Shown piece after piece: positions 45,360 to 53,934 of a stretch of 64,000 nt of DNA. The stretch spans positions 372,001 to 436,000 of the forward strand of contig NZ_CP080998.1 of NCBI RefSeq assembly GCF_019645835.1, read 5' to 3'. Source of the DNA: Mycolicibacterium holsaticum DSM 44478 = JCM 12374 (GTDB lineage: Bacteria > Actinomycetota > Actinomycetes > Mycobacteriales > Mycobacteriaceae). A program made the translations under genes and the position numbers. Each line of letters begins with the position of its first letter. The stretch's first letter is position 1. The notes below the pieces were generated by a model that was given only the letters and a program-made list of their open reading frames with translations, made no database searches and was not told the origin of the DNA.

Positions 45360-45776
45360 TCACATTTTCTCGCCGGGCAGCCGGCTGGCCTGCTGGAACC
45401 ACGAGCGGAGTTGGTCTTGGTCGAGTTCGTCGTCCTCACGGATGTCGAGGTAACGCACCTCGTCGTGCTTGGAGGCCTTCGGCGGCACAGGATCCAGCGA
45501 TGCACCCTTGAAGAACGCGATCTGCACGTAGTTGGTGTAGCAGCGAAACGACAGGAACCAGCCCTCATCGCGGCGTCCGTAGAACGGCTGATTCCATTTC
45601 ACGGCCTTGTGTACGTCAGGGATCGCGCGGTCGATCAGCCCGTCGAGCCGTTCGCCCACGTCGCGTTTCCAGCCGGGCATGGCCGCGATGTAATCCTGCA
45701 CGGGCCCGTTTCCCTCACCCTTGGGGATCTGCGGATTACCGCCGGACAACAGTTTGGGCTTCTTGTGTTCGGTCAT
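45360..45776 (-). CDS. DUF1801-type protein (YdhG-like)
   Basis: A 138-residue protein with YIAAMPGWKRDVGERLDGLI, VKWNQPFYGRRDEGWFLSF and VQIAFFKGASLDP, the DUF1801 signature. Its role is unknown. ATG 45776 overlaps the stop of the glyoxalase gene (ATGA), making a two-gene operon divergent from a TetR gene. Confidence 0.85.
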   Translation of the reverse strand: MTEHKKPKLLSGGNPQIPKGEGNGPVQDYIAAMPGWKRDVGERLDGLIDRAIPDVHKAVKWNQPFYGRRDEGWFLSFRCYTNYVQIAFFKGASLDPVPPKASKHDEVRYLDIREDDELDQDQLRSWFQQASRLPGEKM

Positions 45777-46390
45777 CGGGCTGTCTCCCAGGTGAACCCG
45801 TCGGGATCGGTGAAGGTGCCGGCCGGACTGCTGACGACGATGCGGTGCGACCCTGTGCCGTCCGCGGACACTCCGGCGTTCTTGGCCAGCGCACGGCGAC
45901 TCAGCAGCGCCAGGGTGATCGGACCAGTAGCGAACGAAACATACTTACGGCCAAAGCTTTTCGCCACCTGCAGTCCGCGTTCGACGTAGAAGCGCTTGCT
46001 GGCCGCGACGTCGTCGACGCCCAACTGGAGCACGAACTCCTCGATCTGATGGACCCGCTGATCGGCCTTGGGGTCGCGGTCCTTCCTCGACGACGACGCG
46101 ACCGTCCAGATCGTTCCGTCGGGTCCGGTCACGCCGCCACCGTAGCCCCACAGCGATTTCTTGGGCGGCGTCAGTTCGCTCCCGCCTGCCTTCAGGGCTG
46201 CCTCGACGAACGCGTCGACGGTGGACGGCCGTGACACCACCAGTGACAGCGTGAACCCGCGAAACCCCGTCGTCGCTGCCTCACCGGGTCGCGCGCGCAC
46301 CGGCAGTTCTGGACCGAAGGCGGCCGCGACGAACGCCTCGACGCCCGCCGGGTCGGGCGCTTCGAGAATGACAGTTTCGATGCCGGTCAT
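45773..46390 (-). CDS. Glyoxalase/bleomycin-resistance family protein (VOC)
   Basis: A 205-residue protein with two beta-alpha-beta-beta-beta halves (ETVILEAPDPAGVEAFVAAAFG and EFVLQLGVDDVAASKRFYVERG), the VOC fold. The substrate is not evident. The gene starts 84 bases from the divergent TetR gene, and a palindrome between them is a candidate operator. Confidence 0.84.
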   Translation of the reverse strand: MTGIETVILEAPDPAGVEAFVAAAFGPELPVRARPGEAATTGFRGFTLSLVVSRPSTVDAFVEAALKAGGSELTPPKKSLWGYGGGVTGPDGTIWTVASSSRKDRDPKADQRVHQIEEFVLQLGVDDVAASKRFYVERGLQVAKSFGRKYVSFATGPITLALLSRRALAKNAGVSADGTGSHRIVVSSPAGTFTDPDGFTWETAR

Positions 46391-46434
46391 GGCAATTGGT
46401 CCTTCCGGTGTGTCTCACAGTTCCTATTCAAAGT

Positions 46435-46449
46435 GAGAGTAGCACTCTC
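46435..46449. promoter_or_regulatory. TetR operator candidate GAGAGT-AGC-ACTCTC
   Basis: A perfect 6-bp inverted repeat with 3-bp spacer between the divergent glyoxalase and TetR starts. A further GAGAG follows at 46455-46459. TetR proteins usually bind such palindromes in their own divergent promoters. Confidence 0.6.
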
Positions 46450-46474
46450 GATTTGAGAGGGATAGACTCAATCC

Positions 46475-47101
46475 GTGGCGAGCACCGGACGGCCTGGCCA
46501 GGCGAGAACCCGACTAGCGCGGGCCGCCGTCATCGGCGCGGCCCGCACGCTGTTCGCCGAACGGGGTTACGCGGCGACGACGATCGAGGCCATCAGCAGC
46601 GCTGCGGACGTGCCGCAGGCCACCGTGTACCGGCTCTTTTCGTCCAAGCGCGGCATCCTCAAGGCCATCCTCGACGTGTCGATCGCTGGCGACGACCAAC
46701 CTGTTGCGTTGCCGCAACGCCCGCGGGTTCAAACACTGCTCGCCGATCCGGACCCGGAAAAGCAGGTGGCAGGCTTTGTGAAGATCGCATCGGAGGTGAA
46801 CTCGCGCACCGCGGCGGTCTACCGCATCCTCGTCGGCGCGGCGAGTTCGGACAGCGATGCCGCCGCGCTGCTGGAGGAGCTCAATCGTCAACGCCGCGCC
46901 GGACAGGGGCACCTGGCGCGATCGCTGGCCCGGGCCGGCGCGTTGCGCCCGGGTCTTCGGGAGAGCGATGCCGCCGACAGCATTTATGCGCTGATGTCTC
47001 CGGAGGTCTACCGGCTACTCGTCATCGACAGGAACTGGTCGCCGAAGCGCTACGAGCGCTGGCTCAGCCAGTTGCTCGTCGAGGGACTCCTCGCGCGATG
47101 A
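46475..47101 (+). CDS. TetR-family regulator
   Basis: A 208-residue regulator. Helix-turn-helix region: AARTLFAERGYAATTIEAI, SSAADVPQATVYRLFSSKRGI. It is divergent from the glyoxalase-DUF1801 pair and likely controls it. GTG 46475. LigC2 follows 24 bases downstream on the same strand. Confidence 0.87.
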   Translation: MASTGRPGQARTRLARAAVIGAARTLFAERGYAATTIEAISSAADVPQATVYRLFSSKRGILKAILDVSIAGDDQPVALPQRPRVQTLLADPDPEKQVAGFVKIASEVNSRTAAVYRILVGAASSDSDAAALLEELNRQRRAGQGHLARSLARAGALRPGLRESDAADSIYALMSPEVYRLLVIDRNWSPKRYERWLSQLLVEGLLAR

Positions 47102-47125
47102 CATTGCTCGGCGTGGGCGGTCTAC

Positions 47126-48184
47126 GTGAGTATGGAACCTGTGGACCTCCCCGTGCTGCCGCCGATCGAGCCGATGCTGGCCAAAGCGCAGGCCAAAGTT
47201 CCCGACGAGGCCGGGGTCTGGTCCTACGAACCCAAGTGGGACGGCTTCCGGGCGCTGGTCTTCCGCGACGGCGACGACGTGGTGCTGCTTTCGCGCAACG
47301 GCAAGGACCTCGGCCGCTACTTCCCGGAGCTGATCGAGGCGCTGCGCGACGAACTGGTGGATCGGTGCGTTCTTGACGGCGAGATCGTCGTGCCCCGCGA
47401 GATCGACGGCCGGACCCGGCTGGACTGGGAATCGCTGTCGCAGCGCGTGCATCCCGCGGTCAGCCGCATCACGATGCTCGCTGCGCAGACTCCGGCGCAC
47501 TTCATCGGCTTTGACGCGCTGGCCACCGGCGACGCGTCGCTGATGAAGGAGCCGTTCCGGGTGCGCCGTGCGGCGCTCTCAGAAGCGGTGCACACCAAGC
47601 AGTGGTGCCACGTCACCGGCACCACCGAGGACCCGAAGCTCGGCGGGCGCTGGCTCGAGGAGTTCGAGGGCGCGGGCCTGGACGGTGTCATCGCCAAGCG
47701 GTTGGACGGCCCGTACCTGCCGGGTAAACGGGAGATGGTCAAGGTCAAGTACGCCCGCGACGCCGACTGCGTGGCGATGGGCTACCGGATCCACAAAAGC
47801 GGCGAGGGTATCGGATCGATCCTGCTGGGGCTGTACCGCGACGACGGCGAACTGCAGATGGTCGGTGGCGCAGCGTCTTTCACCGCCAAGGACAGGCTCA
47901 AACTGTTGGCCGACCTGGAACCTCTACGCGAAGGCGACGACCTGCGTGAAGGTGATCCGAGCCGGTGGAACTCCGCAGCCGATAAACGCTGGATTCCAGT
48001 ACGGCCGGAGAAGGTGTGCGAGGTGGCCTATGACCAAATGGAGGGAAGCACCGAGGCGGGCAGGAGGTTTCGCCACGCCGTGAAGTTCCGCTGCTGGCGT
48101 CCAGACCGCGATCCGCGCAGTTGCACGTTCGATCAGCTCGACGTGCCGATCAACTACGACCTGTACGACGTCCTGGAGGCTTGA
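47126..48184 (+). CDS. ATP-dependent DNA ligase LigC2
   Basis: A 352-residue paralogue of the ligase at 44201. The active Lys37 is in SYEPKWDGFRAL; further motifs are CVLDGEIVV, FIGFDALAT, GLDGVIAKRL and MVKVKYARDADCV. It sits directly upstream of the Prim-PolC gene, one base apart, so the pair forms a repair operon. GTG 47126 or ATG 47132 could start it. In M. smegmatis I recall two LigC proteins near a Prim-PolC gene as well. Confidence 0.92.
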   Translation: MSMEPVDLPVLPPIEPMLAKAQAKVPDEAGVWSYEPKWDGFRALVFRDGDDVVLLSRNGKDLGRYFPELIEALRDELVDRCVLDGEIVVPREIDGRTRLDWESLSQRVHPAVSRITMLAAQTPAHFIGFDALATGDASLMKEPFRVRRAALSEAVHTKQWCHVTGTTEDPKLGGRWLEEFEGAGLDGVIAKRLDGPYLPGKREMVKVKYARDADCVAMGYRIHKSGEGIGSILLGLYRDDGELQMVGGAASFTAKDRLKLLADLEPLREGDDLREGDPSRWNSAADKRWIPVRPEKVCEVAYDQMEGSTEAGRRFRHAVKFRCWRPDRDPRSCTFDQLDVPINYDLYDVLEA

Positions 48185-48185
48185 C

Positions 48186-49241
48186 ATGGCAACTGCGGCA
48201 GAGGAACTTGACGTCGACGGAGTGAAGGTCCGGCTGACCAGCCCCGACAAGACGTACTTCCCGAAGCTGGGCAAAAAGGGGACCAAACGCACGCTGGTCG
48301 ACTACTACCTGGCCGTCGCCGGCGGTCCGATGCTGGCGGCGCTGAGGGACCGGCCGACGCACCTGCAGCGCTTCCCCGACGGCATCGACGGTGAGGAGAT
48401 CTACCAGAAGCGGGTGCCGCAGAAACATCCCGACTATCTGCAGACGTGCGTCGTCACGTTCCCCTCCGGGCGCACCGCGGAGGCGTTGAAGATCACCCAC
48501 CCGTCGGCGATCATCTGGGCCGCGCAGATGAGCACGATCACCCTGCACCCCTGGCAGGTACGGTGTCCGGACACCGAACACCCCGACGAACTGCGCGTCG
48601 ACCTGGATCCGCAGCCGGGCACGGGTTTCGCCGAAGCCGCATCGGTGGCGGTGGACGTGCTCAAGCCGCTGCTCGACGAGCTCGGGATGGTCGGATATCC
48701 CAAGACGTCGGGCGGCCGGGGCGTGCACGTGTTCCTGCGGATCAAACCGGACTGGGACTTCATCGCGGTGCGGCGCGCGGGGATCGCGTTGGCCCGCGAG
48801 GTGGAGCGACGCGCACCAGACGCGGTTACGACGTCGTGGTGGAAAGAGGAGCGCGGTAAACGAATCTTCATCGATTACAACCAGAATGCCCGCGACCGCA
48901 CCTTCGCGTCGGCGTACTCGGTGCGCAAGACGCCAATCGCGACGGTGTCCACCCCGCTGGCGTGGGAGGATCTGCGCGGCGCCGATCCCGACGATTACAC
49001 GATGTCCACCGTGCCCAAGCTGGTGTCTGAACGCGACGACCCGTGGGCCGACATCGACAAGAAGGCGCAATCGCTCAAACCACTGCTGGAGATGGTCGAG
49101 GCCGACGAAGAACGCGGTCTCGGCGACCTGCCCTATCCGCCGAGCTATCCGAAAATGCCCGGCGAGCCCCCGCGGGTCCAGCCCAGCAAGAAAGTCGCGG
49201 CCCACTGGGACGAGCACGGCAACCCGATCAAGGGCGGCTAG
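48186..49241 (+). CDS. Prim-PolC (AEP primase-polymerase, LigD polymerase family)
   Basis: A 351-residue archaeo-eukaryotic primase domain protein. The catalytic DxD is in LRVDLDPQPGTGF, and KTSGGRGVHVFLRI and KRIFIDYNQNARDRTFASAYS are diagnostic of the family. It fills short gaps with ribo- or deoxynucleotides and works with LigC ligases in base excision repair. ATG 48186 lies one base after the ligC2 stop. M. tuberculosis equivalent: Rv3730c, from memory. Confidence 0.92.
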   Translation: MATAAEELDVDGVKVRLTSPDKTYFPKLGKKGTKRTLVDYYLAVAGGPMLAALRDRPTHLQRFPDGIDGEEIYQKRVPQKHPDYLQTCVVTFPSGRTAEALKITHPSAIIWAAQMSTITLHPWQVRCPDTEHPDELRVDLDPQPGTGFAEAASVAVDVLKPLLDELGMVGYPKTSGGRGVHVFLRIKPDWDFIAVRRAGIALAREVERRAPDAVTTSWWKEERGKRIFIDYNQNARDRTFASAYSVRKTPIATVSTPLAWEDLRGADPDDYTMSTVPKLVSERDDPWADIDKKAQSLKPLLEMVEADEERGLGDLPYPPSYPKMPGEPPRVQPSKKVAAHWDEHGNPIKGG

Positions 49242-49268
49242 ACGCGACCTCACCGCACAAGGTTTGCT

Positions 49269-49721
49269 ATGCACATGACGGTTTCGGCGCTTCGCAAGTG
49301 GCTCGCCGCGCTGGCCCTGGTGGCGATGGTCGCCGGTGGCATCGGCATCGCGGCGGTGGTGATCACCGGCGACATGTCCTCGACACCGGCGTCGCAGGCC
49401 GCGCCCCGCACCACGCTCGCCCCGCCGGCGCCGAAAATGCCCACACCGGTGGAGTTCAACGTCGAGGTGGTCGTCACCGACCAACAGTGCCAACCCGGCG
49501 CAGGCTGCACATACAAGTACACGATCCAGCCGAAATACATTGGCCTGCATCCGCTGCCCGAGACGCCGTTCACGGTGTTCTACGAGGTGATCGGCGGAAA
49601 TGAGCCTCAGAAGGGCGAGTTCACCGTGCACAAGGACCAGGCCAAGATCCTCAAGGACGTGACGCTGGAAGGGCCTCCGGCAGCGCAGCTCAACGCCCAC
49701 GTCCTGCAAGTGACCGGCTGA
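49269..49721 (+). CDS. Membrane-anchored or secreted protein, unknown
   Basis: A 150-residue protein with an N-terminal hydrophobic segment (WLAALALVAMVAGGIGIAAVVI) and an extracytoplasmic beta-rich domain with two Cys (TDQQCQPGAGCTYKYT). A Pro/Ala/Thr linker separates the two. It is probably anchored outside the membrane. ATG 49269 or 49275 may start it. The family is not recognised. Confidence 0.68.
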   Translation: MHMTVSALRKWLAALALVAMVAGGIGIAAVVITGDMSSTPASQAAPRTTLAPPAPKMPTPVEFNVEVVVTDQQCQPGAGCTYKYTIQPKYIGLHPLPETPFTVFYEVIGGNEPQKGEFTVHKDQAKILKDVTLEGPPAAQLNAHVLQVTG

Positions 49722-49772
49722 ATTTTCGCGGTTCGGCGTCGGTGGTGCCGTCTTCGACGCATTGTTAGCGCT

Positions 49773-51050
49773 ATGACGAAGGCGGCACTGCTGCGGGCCA
49801 ACGAGGGGCTGCCGCGCGGTGTGGCGGGCGCTGCGGACCATCGGTTCGGAACCGTGGTGCGGGTTTTCGCCGGGATGTTTCCCGGTCGACGGTTCGGGGG
49901 CGGGGCGTTGGCGGTCTACATCGACGGCCGACCCGTCGTGGACATCTGGACGGGCTGGTCCGACCGCACTGGTGAGCGGTTGTGGACGGCGGATACCGGC
50001 GCGATGGTGTTCTCGGCGACCAAGGGGGTGACGGCCACCGTCATCCACCGGCTCGCCGACCGGGGGCTGCTGGACTACGACGAGCCGGTCGCGACGTACT
50101 GGCCGGCGTTCGGCGCCAACAACAAGGGCGACATCACCGTGCGCGACGTGTTGCGCCACCGCGCCGGGCTATCCCACCTGCCCGGCGGCCTCACCAAAGA
50201 CGAGTTGTTGGACCGCGAGGTGATGGAGGCCAAGCTCGCCGCGGCCTCGCCCGATTACCTGCGCGGCAGGCCGGCCTACCATGCGCTGACCTACGGTTGG
50301 CTGCTGTCCGGCCTGGCCCGCGCGGTGACCGGACGCGGCATGCGTGAGTTGATCCGCGAGGAGGTGGCGCGCCCGCTCAACACCGACGGACTGCACCTGG
50401 GTCGTCCGCCGGCCGACGCGCCCACCAAGGTGGCCCAGATCCTGGCGCCGCAGGGCAGCCGGGCCAACCCGGTGTTCAACTTCGTCGCACCCAGGGTGGC
50501 CGGGCTGCCGCTTTCCGGAGCATTCGGGGCGATGTTCTTCCCCGGCATCAAGTCCTTTGTCCAGGGCGATATCCCGTTCCTCGACGGCGAAGTGCCCGCC
50601 GCGAACGGCGTGGTGACCGCGCGGGCACTGGCCAAGATGTACGCGGCGATCGCCAATCGCGGCCGCATCGAGGGTACGCAGTTCTTGTCCGAGGAGTTGA
50701 CTCGCGGGCTGATCGGCAAGCCCAAGCCGTGGCCGGATCTGAACGTCGGCGTTCCGATGCCCTTTCACCTCGGCTACCACGAATCACCGATTCCCGGTCT
50801 GCTCAAGGGATTCGGTCACATCGGTCTCGGTGGAACGCTCGGCTGGGCCGACCCGCAGAGCGGCAGCGCGTTCGCCTTCGTGCACAACCGGCTGCTGACG
50901 CCGATGGTGTTCGACATGGCGTCGTTCGCGGGTCTGGCCCGACCGCTGCGCAACGCGACCAACGCCGCCCGGCACGCCGGCCCCACCGCGGTGCCGAAAT
51001 ACGGTGCGCGCTACCGTGATTCGGTGGCCAAGGCCAGTGGCCGACCTTAG
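49773..51050 (+). CDS. Serine hydrolase of the beta-lactamase/esterase class
   Basis: A 425-residue class C-like serine hydrolase. The nucleophile motif is SATK at residues 81-84 (VFSATKGVT), with a Tyr motif in YHALTYGWLL and a later LGGTLGWADP. These match the EstB/LipE-type esterases in mycobacteria rather than true beta-lactamases. There is no signal peptide. ATG 49773. It converges on the dehydrogenase-like gene with a four-base overlap. Confidence 0.86.
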   Translation: MTKAALLRANEGLPRGVAGAADHRFGTVVRVFAGMFPGRRFGGGALAVYIDGRPVVDIWTGWSDRTGERLWTADTGAMVFSATKGVTATVIHRLADRGLLDYDEPVATYWPAFGANNKGDITVRDVLRHRAGLSHLPGGLTKDELLDREVMEAKLAAASPDYLRGRPAYHALTYGWLLSGLARAVTGRGMRELIREEVARPLNTDGLHLGRPPADAPTKVAQILAPQGSRANPVFNFVAPRVAGLPLSGAFGAMFFPGIKSFVQGDIPFLDGEVPAANGVVTARALAKMYAAIANRGRIEGTQFLSEELTRGLIGKPKPWPDLNVGVPMPFHLGYHESPIPGLLKGFGHIGLGGTLGWADPQSGSAFAFVHNRLLTPMVFDMASFAGLARPLRNATNAARHAGPTAVPKYGARYRDSVAKASGRP

Positions 51051-52120
51051 TTCGCCGGGACGACGCCGCGTGCTTGCGGTAGCGGCAGGTCGTTGTAGGT
51101 CGCGATCCCGGGTGCGGCGGCGACGACGGCCGGGATTGCGTGGATCGGCGGCATCGCCGTCATGATGTGGCCGAGCTCGAAGAAGTCCTCGATGGTCTTG
51201 GCCTGTTCGATCATGTCCTGAGGCGGCAAGAAACCGACCGACATGTTGACCGTGGGACGCCCGTCGATGGTGATCTTCCAGCCGTCGCCGTCGATCTCCC
51301 AGTCGGGTTCGAGCGTCTGGCCCTTCTTCCACCGCACGCTGATCTCGATGATGGCTCTGCCGTCGACCAGGCCCTGCCAGCTGGCGAAGACGCCCGCCAC
51401 GTGACCGGCCGGGATGGTCCATGAAGCCATCACCAGGTCCTCGGTGGTCTGCGCGTACTCGGCGACGCACTTGATCTCGTCGAGCTCGACACCCAGCGAG
51501 TCGGCGACCAGTTGGACGGCCTCGGCGAACACCGCGGTTCCGTTGGCGGCCATCGGCGCCAACCCCGGATCGTCGATCGCGGTGCCGAAACCGACGGGCC
51601 GCTCGGTGTCGGGGGAGTCGTAGAGCGTGGTGTCAGCCGATTCGGCGATGGTGATCTTGTCGACGCGGTCGCACGCCGTGGCCGCGACGATGGCAAGCAG
51701 TTCGGCGAAACCCGGGCTGACACCGGACCCGAACAGCGTCGCGCCGCCCGCCTTGCATGCCTTTTCGAGCCGGTCACGGTCGGCGGCCAGATTGTGTCCG
51801 GTGATGAACGACGCGGAGGACACCACGTTGATCCCCGCCGACAGGATGCGCACGAGCTCGTCGACGTCGATCCACATCGGGTTGTAGACCACGACGTCGG
51901 GCTTCAGCGCGAGCAGCGCGTCGACGTCGTTGGTGGCCTTGACCCCGAGGGGCTCGATGCCGACGAGCGCGCCGGCATCCTGGCCGGCCTTGTCGCCCGA
52001 CCACGCGTACAGGCCGACAAGTTCATAGTTCGGGTTCTTGGCGATCGCGGCGACCGAACTTTTGCCGACGTTGCCGCTGGTCCACTGGACGACGCGATAA
52101 GAAGTGTTTGGCACTTGCAC
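51047..52120 (-). CDS. Dihydrodipicolinate reductase-like N-terminal domain protein
   Basis: A 357-residue protein. The Rossmann motif is YRVVQWTSGNVGKSSVAAI (GxxG), as in DapB-like proteins of mycobacteria (2,4-diaminopentanoate dehydrogenase-like). SGVSPGFAELLAIVAA is also conserved. The substrate is unknown. GTG 52120; the divergent TetR gene starts 82 bases away and may control it. Confidence 0.83.
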   Translation of the reverse strand: MQVPNTSYRVVQWTSGNVGKSSVAAIAKNPNYELVGLYAWSGDKAGQDAGALVGIEPLGVKATNDVDALLALKPDVVVYNPMWIDVDELVRILSAGINVVSSASFITGHNLAADRDRLEKACKAGGATLFGSGVSPGFAELLAIVAATACDRVDKITIAESADTTLYDSPDTERPVGFGTAIDDPGLAPMAANGTAVFAEAVQLVADSLGVELDEIKCVAEYAQTTEDLVMASWTIPAGHVAGVFASWQGLVDGRAIIEISVRWKKGQTLEPDWEIDGDGWKITIDGRPTVNMSVGFLPPQDMIEQAKTIEDFFELGHIMTAMPPIHAIPAVVAAAPGIATYNDLPLPQARGVVPAN

Positions 52121-52201
52121 AGCATAAGGTTGGCGGGTGCTCCGACGCAGCGTTTTTTACCGAGCGGCGAAAATCATCGTCATACCGCTTAGGCTGCTGA
52201 G

Positions 52202-52870
52202 ATGAGCGCTCGAGCCAGGGGGCGACCGCCACGGATCAGCCGCCAGAAGATCGTCTTGGTGGCCCGTAGCCTTGGGACCCAAGACCTGACCATGCAGGCC
52301 GTCGCGGACGAACTCGGCGTGACCCGCAAGGCGCTGCACTACTACGTCGGCGATCGGGAGGGACTGCTCACGCTGGTGTTGCTCGACCGGTTCGAACGTG
52401 AACTCGACCACGTCGAGTTGCCGGTCGACGGCGACTGGCGTGTGGTGCTGCGGGCCTACGCGGTCGCGTTTCGGGACGCGCTGATCCAGGTCGGGATGGC
52501 CACCGACTTCACGCAGTTGCGGGGGCTGAGCGCGGATGCGGCGCTGTTTCTGGCTGACCGGCTGCTAGACACACTGCTCGCCGCGGGCCTTGACCCCGAC
52601 AGCGCGCGCCTCGCGTTGACCGCGGCGTCCAACATCGCGCAGTCCGCCGCGCAGAGCGGTGCGGTTCAGACCGCGGCGGGCGTGCATCATCACCGGGCCG
52701 AGACGGCCGCCGCGCTGGAGAATCAACCGTTGGACACCTATCCGGCGCTGCGTCGGGTGCTCGAGGCGGCGCAGCGGACGGGTCGCGACGCCGAAACCCA
52801 GTTCGACTTCGAGCTGGGACTGCTGATCGCCGGGGTGGAACGGATCCTGGAAGCCGTCGAAAGCCAGTGA
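52202..52870 (+). CDS. TetR-family regulator (long C-terminal domain)
   Basis: A 222-residue regulator: helix-turn-helix LTMQAVADELGVTRKALHYYVGDREGL at residues about 27-56, then a TetR-type ligand domain. Divergent from the DapB-like gene. ATG 52202. The ligand is unknown. Confidence 0.85.
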   Translation: MSARARGRPPRISRQKIVLVARSLGTQDLTMQAVADELGVTRKALHYYVGDREGLLTLVLLDRFERELDHVELPVDGDWRVVLRAYAVAFRDALIQVGMATDFTQLRGLSADAALFLADRLLDTLLAAGLDPDSARLALTAASNIAQSAAQSGAVQTAAGVHHHRAETAAALENQPLDTYPALRRVLEAAQRTGRDAETQFDFELGLLIAGVERILEAVESQ

Positions 52871-52880
52871 GCGGGCCCGC

Positions 52881-53906
52881 TCAGAGGGTCGGGGTCAGCG
52901 CGACCTTTCCGGTGCGTTGCTGGCCGTTGCGGTCCAGCCAGGTGAGGTCGAGGACGTCACCGGGGTAGTGCCGGTCGAGCACATAGGTCAAGGTGGTGGC
53001 CGAGTCCAGCGAGACACCGTCGAGGACGAGCAGGATGTCGCCGTCGACCAGCCCCGCACGCTCGGCGGGTCCGCCGCGCAGCACCTCGGCGATGAACACC
53101 CCGGGGCCGCGCTGCGCGGTCCGCACGCCGACGCCGAGCAGGACCGGGGGCCCGATGTGCACGTTGTCAGAGGGGACCCGGGCGCGGATCTGGTTGGCGA
53201 TGGCCATCGCATCGTTGATCGGGATCGCGTAGCCTTCGCCGCCGGGTCCGAGCACATAGTTCACCGACGCCGCCGTCGTGATGCCGACGACCTGGCCGGC
53301 TCCGTTCACCACGGGTCCGCCGGAGTCGCCCGCGACGACGGGCGCCGCGAACTCGATCAGACCGCTGAGTTCGTCCTTGCTTCCGGTGAGCGTGTCCTCG
53401 GCGTTGACGGTGCGACCGAAGCCGGTGACGGTGCCGACCTCGCGGGTCAACGGCTGGTTGGTGCCCTGCGCATTGCCCAGCGCGACGACGGGCTCACCGC
53501 TGACCAGCGCCGCGGAGTCACCGATCGGTGCGGGTGGCAGACCCATCGCACCGATCAGTTGCAGCACCGCGATGTCGCGGCCGCGGTCGTAGCCCACCAG
53601 TTCGGCGGGGTAGGTGCGGCCGGCGACGGAAGCGTTGATGCGGTCGGCCCCGGAGACGACATGGAAGTTGGTCAGCACCTGACCGTCGGGGTCGAGCACG
53701 ATCCCGGTGCCGTTGCCGATCGCGTTCTGGTAGTCGATCTCGGTGTCGATGCGCACGACGGCCGGTTCGACCTGGGCCGCTGCGGCGAGGGGATCGGCGG
53801 GCGCGGCCACGGACGTCGCCGGGCTCAGCGGCGTCACCAGCGCCAGGATCGCGGCAAACGCAACCAGCAGCACCGGCAGCGGGCGGCGGACGTGGTATTT
53901 GCCCAT
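52881..53906 (-). CDS. Secreted trypsin-like serine protease with PDZ domain
   Basis: A 341-residue S1C (HtrA-like) protease. A signal segment (VLLVAFAAILALVTPLSPATSVAAP) precedes the protease: His in LTNFHVVSG, Asp in GRDIAVLQL and Ser in GDSGGPVVNG. A PDZ domain follows (VFIAEVLRGGPAERAGLVDGDILLVLDG). It acts in the envelope, probably in protein quality control. ATG 53906. The next gene upstream on the same strand is lucA. Confidence 0.9.
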   Translation of the reverse strand: MGKYHVRRPLPVLLVAFAAILALVTPLSPATSVAAPADPLAAAAQVEPAVVRIDTEIDYQNAIGNGTGIVLDPDGQVLTNFHVVSGADRINASVAGRTYPAELVGYDRGRDIAVLQLIGAMGLPPAPIGDSAALVSGEPVVALGNAQGTNQPLTREVGTVTGFGRTVNAEDTLTGSKDELSGLIEFAAPVVAGDSGGPVVNGAGQVVGITTAASVNYVLGPGGEGYAIPINDAMAIANQIRARVPSDNVHIGPPVLLGVGVRTAQRGPGVFIAEVLRGGPAERAGLVDGDILLVLDGVSLDSATTLTYVLDRHYPGDVLDLTWLDRNGQQRTGKVALTPTL

Positions 53907-53934
53907 GCGCCCATATTGCCCGAAAAGTGCCCCG

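Noticed and set aside
48150..50159. Long antisense frame opposite primC and the serine hydrolase
   Set aside because: Composition is that of a shadow of the real genes; the forward frames have clear catalytic motifs.
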